Notes under the pieces: generated by a model | Seen by the model: the letters and a program-made list of their open reading frames with translations, nothing else | Databases searched by the model: none | What the model was told of the DNA's origin: nothing | Translations under genes and position numbers: made by a program | NCBI GenBank assembly: GCA_023475565.1 | Contig: JAMCVT010000088.1 | Coordinates: 1 to 37,345, forward strand | From: Actinomycetota bacterium | Lineage (GTDB): Bacteria; Bacillota; Desulfotomaculia; Desulfotomaculales; Desulfocucumaceae | Direction of reading: 5' to 3' | Length of the DNA: 37,345 nucleotides | Shown here: positions 24,790-33,548 of the stretch, piece by piece | How positions within the stretch are numbered: position 1 is the stretch's first letter | Layout: every line of letters starts with the position of its first letter

Positions 24790-24936
24790 ATGGAATCGAA
24801 GTGCGGCAGCTGTAAATGGCGGGCGAAGGCCGAAAAAAGGCCGGGGTCGCTGTCGGCCAGGCTGTGGCGGTGGCACACCAGGTGGTGCCCCGGTTGGAAG
24901 GCCTACCAGAGGGAACTGGCCTCATTGAAAAAATGA
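24790..24936 (+). CDS. 48-residue Cys/His miniprotein, zinc-site-like
   Basis: This is missed by the ORF track. AAAGGAGGT (24776-24784) is an excellent ribosome site 5 nt before ATG 24790. The product is very basic and Trp-rich, with CGSCKW at residues 5-10 and HTRWC at 29-33, giving CxxC...HxxxC, a possible zinc site. The stop codon is only 5 bp from the convergent hydrogenase-like gene. I do not recognise a family. Rich basic and aromatic content suggests nucleic-acid binding, but that is inference. Confidence 0.6.
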   Translation: MESKCGSCKWRAKAEKRPGSLSARLWRWHTRWCPGWKAYQRELASLKK

Positions 24937-24941
24937 GTTTA

Positions 24942-26213
24942 TTAAAAGCTCCTTATAAACATCCCGGCCTTTTCGCTGTCCAGGAAGTCTTGTATGTCTT
25001 CAATGCCCAGACTTTTTAAAAGCTCCATAACATACCTGTTGTCAACCGGGGTGTGAGAGCAGGCGTCGCTGCCATATTCCTCTACGAGGTCTCTGCCTTT
25101 TTCAGGGTCGATGAGTACTTTCGGCCCGCCTACGCAGCCGCCGCTGCAGCCCATCCCTTCAAGGAAATTTGCCTCTATTTTTCCTTCCAGCACTTCTTTT
25201 AGAAGCCTCCTGCAGTCCTGAACACCGTCAGCCTGCAGGGACTTTATTTTTATATTCCTTTCGGGTCTTATCCTGTTCAGGGTGTCTGAAACCGCCCGGC
25301 TTACCCCGCCGGTCCTGGCGTATATCCTGCCCGCACGGGAGGAGTGCTCGCTCTCGTCCTCCTCCAGTTCGGCGGGGTTAATGCCCACCGCCTCAAATAT
25401 CTGCTCCAGCTCTTTAAAGGTAAGCACTGCGTCCACGGCATCCTTTATATCGGGCTCTTTGGCCTCGGCCTTCTTGGCTATGCAGGGGCCCACAAAAACC
25501 ACCTTCGATCCCGGGTGAAGGTGCTTTATGCCCCTGCCGCAGGCCGTCATGGGCGAAACCGAGGGGGATATATGGGGAACCAGATCCCTGTACACCCGTT
25601 TGACCATGGACACCCATATGGGGCAGCAGCAGCTTGTCAGCAGGAAGTCACTGTCCCGGGTAACCTGCCTGTCGAATTCCAGCGCCTCCTTTAAGGTCAG
25701 TATGTCGGCGAAAAGGGCCACTTCCACCATTCCGTAAAACCCAAGCCTTTTAAAGGCTGCCCTCATTTTACCGGGTGTGACCCCTGGTCCGAACTGTCCT
25801 ATAAAGGCCGGGGCGACAATGGCGAATACGGGTATCTTGCGGTCTTTAAGCATATCTATAAGGGGGACGAACTCCTTTTTGTCCACCAGTGAGTAGTCCC
25901 GGCACACCTCTACGCACCTGCCGCACCCGGAGCAGTTGCTCTGCTTTATAATTACATTGCCTTCCATGTCCCTCACTATGGCGTTAAATAGGCACGAGGC
26001 CTCGCAGTTTTCCTCCCTGCCGCAGGCGCCGCTGCAGTCTTTCACCTTAAAAACAACTTTGTCGGGTTCACCTCCCCCCGAGGCGTAAAGAATTAAATGG
26101 TCAGTGGTATCCCCGCCCCTACTGCGGATCTTTTCTTTTTCCCCGGGCATTGTGCCCTGGTAGGCGGACTTTACCATTCTCTTAAAAATAGCATCATAAT
26201 CCGGGCCGGTCAT
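24942..26213 (-). CDS. [FeFe]-hydrogenase-like protein with 2[4Fe-4S] domain
   Basis: An N-terminal ferredoxin-like part has two Cys sets (60, 64, 70, 74 and 94, 97, 100, 104). The H-cluster domain has all three signatures: L1 as TSCCCPIW (193-200; canonical TSCCPGW), L2 as VGPCIAKKAE (241-250; canonical MPCxxKKxE) and L3 as FLEGMGCSGGC (350-360). Cluster cysteines are kept, but the L1 and L2 changes and lack of a small subunit or maturases nearby suggest a non-standard, possibly sensory or electron-bifurcation-linked hydrogenase rather than a bulk H2 producer. ATG 26213 has GGGGTGAT upstream. It diverges from the Fd-nitroreductase gene. Confidence 0.85.
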   Translation of the reverse strand: MTGPDYDAIFKRMVKSAYQGTMPGEKEKIRSRGGDTTDHLILYASGGGEPDKVVFKVKDCSGACGREENCEASCLFNAIVRDMEGNVIIKQSNCSGCGRCVEVCRDYSLVDKKEFVPLIDMLKDRKIPVFAIVAPAFIGQFGPGVTPGKMRAAFKRLGFYGMVEVALFADILTLKEALEFDRQVTRDSDFLLTSCCCPIWVSMVKRVYRDLVPHISPSVSPMTACGRGIKHLHPGSKVVFVGPCIAKKAEAKEPDIKDAVDAVLTFKELEQIFEAVGINPAELEEDESEHSSRAGRIYARTGGVSRAVSDTLNRIRPERNIKIKSLQADGVQDCRRLLKEVLEGKIEANFLEGMGCSGGCVGGPKVLIDPEKGRDLVEEYGSDACSHTPVDNRYVMELLKSLGIEDIQDFLDSEKAGMFIRSF

Positions 26214-26391
26214 TTATATCACCCCGGTATAATATCTTCCAAAGGATTGACTTTTATTAAAGGATATGATTTCCCAATTGTTCCCTGTGTGATGCCTGTT
26301 TTTCCTGAAATAAAGGCGCCCCCCGGAAGGAGATAGGAAGCCTCATATCAAATGTTATAAGTAGAGTTCATTTATGAAAGGTGTTGTAACT

Positions 26392-27207
26392 ATGAGCCTT
26401 TTTACAGTTGACCGGAGCAAGTGCAAGAAGGACGGGATTTGCGCGGCCGTGTGCCCGCTAAGAATTATCTCAATGGGTGAGGACGGGCTTCCGTTTATGC
26501 CGGACGGGGCTTCCTGCATAAACTGCGGACACTGCGTATCGGTCTGCCCCCAGGGAGCGGCCACACTTAAAACAATGAACCCTGCTGACCTGGTTATGGT
26601 TCAGGACAAACTTCTCCCCGGCCCCGAACAGGTGGCGCACTTTCTGGCTGCCAGGAGGTCCATCAGGTCCTATAAAGACAAGCCGGTGGATCGTGAAACT
26701 CTGGAAAGGCTGATAGGCATCGCCGGGGTTGCGCCATCCGGCCATAATGCACAGCCGGTTCACTGGCTGATGGTGGAAGACGCAGGCGAGGTAAGGCGCC
26801 TTTCGGGCCTGGTAATTGACTGGATGCGCCAAATGATTAAAGAGAGGCCGGAAGTCGCCGGGCCTATGGGAATGAGGGCACTTGTGGCGGCATGGGAGAT
26901 GGGACTGGACAATATCAGCCGCCGGGCCCCCCATGTGGTGCTGGCCCATGGGCCCAAAAAACTTGGCGTCACGCGGGACTCCTGCATTATAGCTCTTACC
27001 TACCTGGAGCTTGCCGCATATTCCATGGGGCTGGGGGCCTGCTGGGCCGGTTATCTGGGAACCGCCGCCGCAGTTTTCCCTCCCCTGATAGAGGCACTGG
27101 GCATTCCCGGGGAGCACCGCGTTTTCGGCGCCATGATGCTGGGCTATCCCAGGTTTAAATACCAGCGCATACCCCGGCGCAAAGAGCCGTCGGTAAGCTG
27201 GAGATAG
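26392..27207 (+). CDS. Ferredoxin-nitroreductase fusion protein
   Basis: The N-terminal 60 residues hold a two-cluster ferredoxin (CKKDGICAAVCPL and CINCGHCVSVCPQG). The rest is a nitroreductase-family FMN domain ('RRSIRSYKDKPVDRETLERL', 'GVAPSGHNAQPVHWLMV', a C-terminal GYPRFKYQRIPRRK). It would pass electrons from ferredoxin to FMN and then to a nitro, quinone or similar acceptor in the cytosol. ATG 26392 has AAAGGTG at good spacing; the track start at 26374 is less likely. The pairing with the divergent hydrogenase-like gene suggests a shared low-potential electron pool, by inference. Confidence 0.9.
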   Translation: MSLFTVDRSKCKKDGICAAVCPLRIISMGEDGLPFMPDGASCINCGHCVSVCPQGAATLKTMNPADLVMVQDKLLPGPEQVAHFLAARRSIRSYKDKPVDRETLERLIGIAGVAPSGHNAQPVHWLMVEDAGEVRRLSGLVIDWMRQMIKERPEVAGPMGMRALVAAWEMGLDNISRRAPHVVLAHGPKKLGVTRDSCIIALTYLELAAYSMGLGACWAGYLGTAAAVFPPLIEALGIPGEHRVFGAMMLGYPRFKYQRIPRRKEPSVSWR

Positions 27208-27237
27208 TTTTTTGCAGAGGGTGCTAGACAAGTAAAA

Positions 27238-27315
27238 ATACAGCTTCGCAGGGCTCGTAACCTTAATTGGTCATGAGCCTTTTTGTTGATGTTTATTACC
27301 ATAAAGAAGCTGTAT
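27238..27315. repeat. Nested inverted repeat after the nitroreductase gene
   Basis: The outer arms are ATACAGCTTC (27238-27247) and its exact complement GAAGCTGTAT (27306-27315). Inside, AGGGCTC (27250-27256) pairs with GAGCCTT followed by TTTTG, which could serve as terminator of the nitroreductase gene. The remainder of 27208-27410 contains the promoter and palindrome of the next gene. Confidence 0.6.
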
Positions 27316-27331
27316 GAGGGGACGCCTCCAG

Positions 27332-27375
27332 ATAAAATTTATTGATTTGTTTAATCAATAAATTTTATATATAAT
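27332..27375 (+). promoter_or_regulatory. Promoter inside a 37-bp palindrome, double-cubane gene
   Basis: ATAAAATTTATTGATT-tgttt-AATCAATAAATTTTAT is a perfect 16-bp inverted repeat (27332-27368). A candidate -35 TTGTTT (27347-27352) occupies its loop, and TATAAT (27370-27375) follows at 17 bp. The core TTGAT...ATCAA recalls an FNR/CRP-type site, but with a 7-bp gap instead of four. Confidence 0.65.
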
Positions 27376-27410
27376 CGCGGTGATTTAATTTTTAAAAGGA
27401 GGTGTTTTCC

Positions 27411-28682
27411 ATGTCCGGCGATTATCGAAAAATGTGGGAGTCCATCGGACTTGATTTAGAGGCCCATGACCGGCTGCTGCAGGCACTGCCGCCAGCTTAC
27501 GGGGAGGTATACCTGACCCAGGAAAACCGCCCGGCTATGGATTATTTCGATTTTGTGGTCAACGAAATACACGGGCTGCGCATTCAGGAGCTTCAGGAGC
27601 ACAAAGCCCGGGGCGGCAAGGTGATAGGTACCTTTTGTGTTTTTGTTCCGGAGGAAATTATCCGCGCGGCCGGGGGGATTTGTATCGGGCTGTGCTCCGG
27701 GATAGAAATAGGGTCTGCCCAGGCCGAGAAGGTCCTGCCCAGGAGTATCTGCCCCCTGATCAAGTCGTTTATGGGCTTCAAGCTGGCCAGGGTTTGCCCC
27801 TATTTTGAGTCCTGCGACATGGTGGTGGGGGAAACCACCTGTGACGGTAAAAAGAAAGCCTTTGAAATACTAAATGACTATGTCCCCGTCCATGTGCTGG
27901 AAGTGCCCCAGATGAAGCGTGAAAAGGACCGCCTCCTGTGGCGGGGCGAGGTGGGTGATTTCCTCGCCGGCGTTGAGGAAGTGACCGGAAACAGGGTTAC
28001 GGCTGAGTCACTGGCCCGCTCAGTAAGGGAGGTGAACGGCAAGCGCAGGGCCCTGGCCCGTCTGGCCGGTCTGCGCAAAAACAGCCCCGCCCCCATCAGT
28101 GGAAAAGACAGCCTGCTGATTGAGCAGATAGCCATGTATGACGATGTGGAAAGGTTTACTCTGAAAGTAAACCAGCTCTGTGATGAGCTGGAAAAAAGGG
28201 TCAGGGAAGGGGTAGGCGTGCACAGGCCCGGCGCGCCGCGCATTATTGTCACAGGCACCCCGATGGCCATTCCCAACTGGAAGGTGCCCCACATAATAGA
28301 GGGCAGCGGGGCGGTCATTGTGGCCGAGGAGCTTTGCACCGGACTGCGCTATTTTGAAAATACCGTTCCGGAAGAATCTGAAAGTATGGAACAGTCGCTG
28401 GGGACTATAGCAGACAGATATATGAACATAAACTGCGCCTGCTTCACCCCGAACACCGGCAGGATGGAAAAGCTTGTCCAGCTGGCCGAAGAGTATAATG
28501 CGGACGGTATTATACACTGCTCTCTTTCCTTCTGCGATCCTTATATGATTGAGGCCAACCGGGTGGAAAAGATGCTTAAAGAAAAAGGCATACCCATGCT
28601 GAAGATAGAGACCGATTATGGGCAGGAAGATGTCGGCCAGCTTAGGACCCGGATTGAGGCCTTCCTGGAAATGATCGGGTAG
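27411..28682 (+). CDS. Double-cubane cluster protein (HgdB/YjiM-like)
   Basis: The 423-residue protein belongs to the 2-hydroxyacyl-CoA dehydratase/benzoyl-CoA reductase superfamily. It is one subunit with no partner alongside, which matches the stand-alone double-cubane cluster proteins (YjiM in E. coli) that hold an [8Fe-9S] cluster and carry out very low-potential reductions; acetylene is a known test substrate. Candidate cluster Cys are 76 (GTFCVFVP), 91/95, 114, 129/135 (CPYFESC) and 144, with NCACF and CSLSFCDPY near the end. ATG 27411 lies behind AAAAGGAGGTG; the track's 27402 overlaps that site. The activator gene starts 9 bp after its stop. The native substrate is not known. Confidence 0.85.
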   Translation: MSGDYRKMWESIGLDLEAHDRLLQALPPAYGEVYLTQENRPAMDYFDFVVNEIHGLRIQELQEHKARGGKVIGTFCVFVPEEIIRAAGGICIGLCSGIEIGSAQAEKVLPRSICPLIKSFMGFKLARVCPYFESCDMVVGETTCDGKKKAFEILNDYVPVHVLEVPQMKREKDRLLWRGEVGDFLAGVEEVTGNRVTAESLARSVREVNGKRRALARLAGLRKNSPAPISGKDSLLIEQIAMYDDVERFTLKVNQLCDELEKRVREGVGVHRPGAPRIIVTGTPMAIPNWKVPHIIEGSGAVIVAEELCTGLRYFENTVPEESESMEQSLGTIADRYMNINCACFTPNTGRMEKLVQLAEEYNADGIIHCSLSFCDPYMIEANRVEKMLKEKGIPMLKIETDYGQEDVGQLRTRIEAFLEMIG

Positions 28683-28691
28683 GGGGATATT

Positions 28692-29456
28692 ATGCTGAGC
28701 GCCGGAATAGACATAGGCTCCAGGACTATTGCACTGGTGGTCACCGACGGGAAAGAAATTGTACAGTCAGCGGTTGTCGATACCGGCTTCGACCCTGCCA
28801 AAAAAGCGGCGGAAATGGCTGCCGGGCTGACGCAGGCAGTGCCTGTGACAGCTACGGGCTATGGCAGGCACTCGGCCAAAAACGGATTTGCCGGCCATGT
28901 CATTACAGAGATAAAGGCCCATGCCCTGGGCGCGGGCCGCCTTTTTCCCGGGGCCGGGACAGTGCTGGACATTGGCGGGCAGGATATGAAGGTTATACTG
29001 CTGGACGCCAAAGGGAATGTGGAAGACTTCCAGATGAATGACAAGTGCGCGGCCGGGACAGGCAAGTTCCTGGAAGTTATGGCCGGGGCCCTCGGTTATG
29101 GTTCGGTTGAGGATTTTGGCAGGGACTCTCTGACTGGAGCCCCGGGAACCAGAATAAGCAGCATGTGTACTGTTTTTGCGGAGTCGGAGGCGGTTTCCCT
29201 GGTGCACCGGGGGACTGACCGGCGTGACATAGGCAGGGCGCTGCATGCCTCGGTGATTGAAAGGGCCTTTGGGCTCATTCAGCGGGTGGGCTGTGCCGCA
29301 CCCCTGGTCTTTACCGGGGGTGCGGCTCTGAATCCCTGTGTTGTGCAGCTGTTGAGGGAGAGAATAAAGGGGCCGGTGCTTATCCCTGGCGATCCCCAGT
29401 TGGTGGGTGCTTTGGGGGCAGCCTTGAGCGGCCTGGAAAACAAGAATCAGCAGTAA
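28692..29456 (+). CDS. ATP-dependent activator of the double-cubane protein
   Basis: This HgdC/YjiL-like protein of 254 residues is an ASKHA-fold ATPase that donates one electron, lifted in energy by ATP hydrolysis, to the double-cubane protein. ATP-binding motifs are GIDIGSRTIALVV at the N-terminus, VLDIGGQDMKV in the middle and FTGGAALN near the end. The cluster Cys lie in NDKCAAGTGKF and SSMCTVFAESE; two such subunits share one [4Fe-4S] cluster. It is 9 bp after its partner gene with GGGGGAT before ATG 28692, and a hairpin follows. Confidence 0.9.
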   Translation: MLSAGIDIGSRTIALVVTDGKEIVQSAVVDTGFDPAKKAAEMAAGLTQAVPVTATGYGRHSAKNGFAGHVITEIKAHALGAGRLFPGAGTVLDIGGQDMKVILLDAKGNVEDFQMNDKCAAGTGKFLEVMAGALGYGSVEDFGRDSLTGAPGTRISSMCTVFAESEAVSLVHRGTDRRDIGRALHASVIERAFGLIQRVGCAAPLVFTGGAALNPCVVQLLRERIKGPVLIPGDPQLVGALGAALSGLENKNQQ

Positions 29457-29479
29457 GCATTGAACGGTTTCAAACCGGA

Positions 29480-29505
29480 GGCCGGGTCCCTAGAGAGACC
29501 CGGCC
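29480..29505 (+). terminator. Hairpin terminator after the activator gene
   Basis: GGCCGGGTC-cctagaga-GACCCGGCC: a 9-bp GC-rich stem 24 bp after the stop, followed by TTGTTG rather than a full T-run. Confidence 0.65.
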
Positions 29506-29645
29506 TTGTTGCGGGTTTCTATCAGCAGAAGCGGAGAGAATAAGAAGGAATTGCTTTAGCAAATTCCAAATTAAGTGTGGCAGGATATTTTGTCCTTTTG
29601 TGGAAATAAACCTTGTTTAGAGGATTTTCCCCGGGTGGTGTTCTA

Positions 29646-31046
29646 TTGGATTTAATTTCCCTTGTTGGAACATATATTAAAATGCACCGTATGATTGCCC
29701 CGGGGGATGTTGTGCTGGCAGGGGTATCAGGGGGTCCTGATTCTATTGCCCTTCTTCATATTTTAAACAGGCTGAAAAAGGAATACAGTATAAAACTGTA
29801 CGCAGGGCATTTAAACCACATGTTCAGGGGCGGGGAGGCCGATGCCGACGCCCGGCTGGTGGAGGACCTGGCCGGGAAATGGGAAATTCCGCTGGTATCG
29901 GAGAGGATTGATGTTCCCCGGTACCTGAAAGAAAACCGCCTGTCTCCCCAGGAGGGAGCCAGGGAGGTGCGCTACCGGTTTTTCGAAAGCACTGCCCGGG
30001 AAATAGGCGCAAACCGGGTGGCCCTGGGGCATCATGCTGATGATCAGGCCGAAACAGTTCTTATAAACCTTATAAGGGGGGCAGGGATTACCGGGCTGGG
30101 GGGAATACCGCCGGTGCGGGAAGGTATGTATATCCGTCCCCTTATGTGTGTACGCAGGGCCCAAATAGAGGATTACTGCCGAACTTTCAGCATACCCTAC
30201 CGGATGGACAGCTCCAATTTAAAGACCGTATACCTGAGAAACCGCGTGCGGCTTGAGCTGCTGCCGCTCCTGGAGGAAAAATACAACCCGGCGGTGGTTA
30301 TATCACTTAACCATTTGGCTGAAATAGCCAGGGAAGAGAACTGTTTCCTTGAAGAAAGGGCCGGGGATGCTTTTAAAGATGTGCTGGAGAGGCGGGAAAA
30401 GGGTAAGGTGGCCATTTCCCTGGAAAGACTGGCCCGTTACCCTGTCGCGCTGAAAAGGCGAGTGGTAAGGCTGGCCTTCAGGGAAGTGGACGGGGCCTCC
30501 GGGCTGCCGGGCTTTGAGCATGTTGACAGGATACTTGAGGCGGCCGGCGGCGCTTCAGGCCGGGGAAAAGTTGAACTCCCCGGTGGTATTTCGGCGGTTA
30601 TTAGATACAGCCTGTTGGAGATTATAAAAGATGAGGGCAGGTTTGCAGTACCGTATTACCAGCATGCGCTGCAGGTTCCCGGTACCACTTTCCTTCCGGA
30701 AACCGGCCGCATTATTGTTGCCGAGGTGCTGGATACCGGCACGGCCGGGGATCCCCGGAGTTTTTGCCGGAACGAGGCCCTGGTGGACATGGAAAAGCTT
30801 GACGGGCCCCTGTGGGTGCGCCGGAGGAAGGATGGAGACATATTCAGCCCTTTGGGGATGGGTGGAAAGCTGAAGCTTAAAAAATTTTTAATCGACCGGA
30901 AGGTGCCCAGGGAAGAAAGGGACGCGATACCGATCGTAAGTTGTGGAAATGATATTGTGTGGGCGGCTGGTTTTTGCCCGGGACATTATTTCAGGGTTAC
31001 CGAAAGCACAAGGGTATGCCTGCATCTAAGGCTTATGGATGACTGA
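29646..31046 (+). CDS. tilS: tRNA(Ile)-lysidine synthase
   Basis: This enzyme uses ATP and lysine to change C34 of tRNA-Ile(CAU) to lysidine, so that AUA is read as Ile. The ATP pyrophosphatase loop SGGPDSIALLH is near residues 24-34, then GHHADDQAETVL, and the C-terminal TilS domain ends the protein (FSPLGMGGKLKLKKFLID). TTG 29646 gives a typical N-terminus (about 17 residues before PGD) and follows GGGTGGTG; the track start TTG 29613 has no ribosome site. The gene order tilS-ftsH is usual, but the hpt gene commonly between them is absent here. Confidence 0.95.
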   Translation: MDLISLVGTYIKMHRMIAPGDVVLAGVSGGPDSIALLHILNRLKKEYSIKLYAGHLNHMFRGGEADADARLVEDLAGKWEIPLVSERIDVPRYLKENRLSPQEGAREVRYRFFESTAREIGANRVALGHHADDQAETVLINLIRGAGITGLGGIPPVREGMYIRPLMCVRRAQIEDYCRTFSIPYRMDSSNLKTVYLRNRVRLELLPLLEEKYNPAVVISLNHLAEIAREENCFLEERAGDAFKDVLERREKGKVAISLERLARYPVALKRRVVRLAFREVDGASGLPGFEHVDRILEAAGGASGRGKVELPGGISAVIRYSLLEIIKDEGRFAVPYYQHALQVPGTTFLPETGRIIVAEVLDTGTAGDPRSFCRNEALVDMEKLDGPLWVRRRKDGDIFSPLGMGGKLKLKKFLIDRKVPREERDAIPIVSCGNDIVWAAGFCPGHYFRVTESTRVCLHLRLMDD

Positions 31047-31074
31047 CTCTGCGCGATTGATTATTGGCCTGTTA

Positions 31075-31104
31075 TTGCAAAGGGATTCGCGGCCATGGTA
31101 AAAT
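31075..31104 (+). promoter_or_regulatory. Promoter of ftsH
   Basis: TTGCAA (31075-31080), an 18-bp spacer and TAAAAT (31099-31104) preceded by TGG, an extended -10. It lies between tilS and ftsH, so ftsH need not depend on the tilS transcript. Confidence 0.6.
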
Positions 31105-31150
31105 ACTCATTATGTCTCTTTGTTAGGTTGTCAGAGAGGAGTGTCATTGT

Positions 31151-32968
31151 TTGAACAAGGTCCTTAAAAACCTGAGCATATACCTGCTCATTGTATTGGT
31201 CATTATATTTTTGATAAAGTTCACTTCGTCCCCGACAGCCGCGCCGGACAGAATCCGGTATGACCAGCTTATAGGGATGATAAAGAATAAGGAAATTACC
31301 AGGGTGACTGTACAGACGGGTGCGAACTCCAGCCATATCCTTGCCGAGAAGAAGGAAGGAACCAAGCTGGAAACCCGGGGTCCCCAGCCTGATCCCGATC
31401 TGCGCAGGCTGATGGAAGAAAAGGCAGTGCAGTTTGACTATGATGAGGTCCAGCCCCGGTGGTGGACCGGAATTATTACCAGCCTGCTGCCTATACTGCT
31501 GTTTGTGCTGCTGTTTTTCTTTCTTATGCAGCAGACCCAGGGTGGTGGCAACCGGGTGATGTCCTTCGGAAAGAGCCGGGCCAGGATGGTCACCGATGAA
31601 AAGAAGAAGGTTACCTTTGACGATGTGGCCGGCGCCGATGAGGTGAAGGAAGAGCTGGCCGAGATAGTGGAGTTTCTTAAAAACCCCAAAAAGTTCAACG
31701 AGCTGGGGGCCAAGATCCCCAAGGGGGTGCTGCTCTTCGGGTCGCCGGGGACCGGTAAAACCCTGCTGGCCAGGGCAGTGGCCGGAGAGGCCGGTGTGCC
31801 CTTCTTTACCATAAGCGGTTCCGACTTTGTGGAAATGTTCGTTGGTGTCGGGGCCTCCAGGGTCAGGGACCTGTTTGAGCAGGCCAAGAAGAACGCCCCG
31901 TGTATAGTATTTATCGATGAGATTGACGCCGTGGGCAGGCAGCGCGGCGCCGGGCTCGGGGGCGGCCATGATGAGCGCGAGCAGACCCTTAACCAGTTGC
32001 TGGTGGAGATGGATGGATTTGCCCCTAACGAGGGGATAATTATAATAGCCGCCACCAACAGGCCGGATATACTGGACCCGGCGCTTCTAAGGCCGGGCAG
32101 GTTTGACCGCCAGGTGGTGGTGGATGTTCCCGACCTGGCCGGGCGCAAGGAAATATTGAAAGTTCACGTCAGGGGTAAGCCACTGGCCGAGAATGTGGAC
32201 CTGGAGGTGCTCGCCAGGAGGACACCGGGCTTTACCGGCGCTGACCTGGCCAATATGGTGAATGAGGCGGCTCTTTTATCCGCCAGATTTGAAAAGCATG
32301 AAATAGGCATGAAAGAGCTGGAGAGCTCCATAGAGAGGGTAATCGCAGGCCCCGAGAAGAAGTCAAAGGTTATCAGCGAAAAGGAAAAAAGGCTGGTATC
32401 CTACCACGAGGCCGGTCACGCCCTGGTGGGCTATCTGCTGCCCAATACCGACCCGGTGCACAAGGTTTCCATAATTCCCAGGGGCCGGGCCGGGGGCTAT
32501 ACCCTGCTGCTCCCCAAGGAAGACCGGTATTATATGACCAGGTCCATGCTGCTGGATCAGGTGACCATGCTCCTGGCCGGGAGGGTGGCCGAGGCCGTGG
32601 TGCTGCACGAAATCAGCACCGGCGCCCAGAACGACCTGGAAAGGGCCACCGGCACCGTGCGCAAGATGATTATGGAGTACGGCATGAGCGATACCATAGG
32701 GCCCCTTACCCTGGGCCGCAAGCAGGAAACTGTGTTTCTGGGCAGGGATATTTCCAGGGACAGGGATTACGGTGAGGAAATAGCCACCGCCATTGACAAG
32801 GAAGTAAAGAATATAGTGGGGCAGAATTATGACCGGGCCAAGGAACTGCTGGAAACCCACATGGACACACTGCATATAATAGCCGGTGTGCTCATGCAAA
32901 AGGAAACCATCGAGGCCATCGAATTTGAAGACCTGATGAAAGAGGCCGGTCTTTACAAAGAAGAATAA
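31151..32968 (+). CDS. ftsH: ATP-dependent membrane zinc protease FtsH
   Basis: This hexameric AAA+ protease unfolds and degrades membrane and regulatory proteins. Two membrane segments (about residues 9-24 and 107-126) flank an extracytoplasmic domain. The AAA module has Walker A GSPGTGKT (197-204), Walker B FIDEID (254-259) and the arginine-rich second region of homology (RPGRFDR). The zinc site is HEAGH (419-423) with Asp495 in QNDLERAT. All key residues are present and the length of 605 is usual. TTG 31151 has AGAGGAG upstream. ndk follows 44 bp later and may be cotranscribed. Confidence 0.97.
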   Translation: MNKVLKNLSIYLLIVLVIIFLIKFTSSPTAAPDRIRYDQLIGMIKNKEITRVTVQTGANSSHILAEKKEGTKLETRGPQPDPDLRRLMEEKAVQFDYDEVQPRWWTGIITSLLPILLFVLLFFFLMQQTQGGGNRVMSFGKSRARMVTDEKKKVTFDDVAGADEVKEELAEIVEFLKNPKKFNELGAKIPKGVLLFGSPGTGKTLLARAVAGEAGVPFFTISGSDFVEMFVGVGASRVRDLFEQAKKNAPCIVFIDEIDAVGRQRGAGLGGGHDEREQTLNQLLVEMDGFAPNEGIIIIAATNRPDILDPALLRPGRFDRQVVVDVPDLAGRKEILKVHVRGKPLAENVDLEVLARRTPGFTGADLANMVNEAALLSARFEKHEIGMKELESSIERVIAGPEKKSKVISEKEKRLVSYHEAGHALVGYLLPNTDPVHKVSIIPRGRAGGYTLLLPKEDRYYMTRSMLLDQVTMLLAGRVAEAVVLHEISTGAQNDLERATGTVRKMIMEYGMSDTIGPLTLGRKQETVFLGRDISRDRDYGEEIATAIDKEVKNIVGQNYDRAKELLETHMDTLHIIAGVLMQKETIEAIEFEDLMKEAGLYKEE

Positions 32969-33012
32969 TCCAAAAAATATTTTTCCGCAGCAGCAAAGGA
33001 GGAGTCAGCCGG

Positions 33013-33462
33013 ATGGAAAGAACCTACCTGATGATCAAGCCCGACGGGGTTCAAAGAGGACTTATCGGGGAAATACTAACCCGCTTTGAAAAGAAGGGCC
33101 TTAAAATTGTAGGCCTCAAAATGCTTATAATACCCCGGGAGACAGCCGAAAAGCACTACGGAGAGCACCAGGGCAAATCCTTCTTCGCTCCGCTGGTGGA
33201 TTATATAACCTCCGGCCCGGTGGTGGCCCTGGCCGTTGAGGGCAAGGATGTAATCACCACCGCCAGGGAAATGATGGGGGCCACCAATCCCTTAAAGGCA
33301 GCGCCGGGGACCATTAGGGCCACCTATGGCATGGATGTGGGCAGGAATATAATTCACGGGTCCGATTCGGCCGCCAGCGCGGAAAGAGAAATAGGCATTT
33401 TCTTTATGCCCGAAGAGCTGGTGGAATACTCCAGGGATGTAGACAGGTGGATTTACGAGTAA
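33013..33462 (+). CDS. ndk: Nucleoside diphosphate kinase
   Basis: This balances NTP pools by moving the gamma phosphate from ATP to NDPs through a phospho-histidine. The N-terminus ([15 protein letters not shown]) and the active-site NIIHGSDS, with the His that is phosphorylated, are intact. The protein has 149 residues, the normal size. ATG 33013 has AAAGGAGGA upstream. It ends the tilS-ftsH-ndk run; genes after it read in the other direction. Confidence 0.97.
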   Translation: MERTYLMIKPDGVQRGLIGEILTRFEKKGLKIVGLKMLIIPRETAEKHYGEHQGKSFFAPLVDYITSGPVVALAVEGKDVITTAREMMGATNPLKAAPGTIRATYGMDVGRNIIHGSDSAASAEREIGIFFMPEELVEYSRDVDRWIYE

Positions 33463-33548
33463 AAAAGCGGCTGCGGTCGTTTTTACGAAAAAATAAATTT
33501 TTTAGTTGTGGATAACTTAAGGCTCATCGTAATCCATGTGCTTATTCC

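Noticed and set aside
31061-31969. 302-residue minus-strand ORF
   Set aside because: It is opposite ftsH and shows no recognisable sequence.
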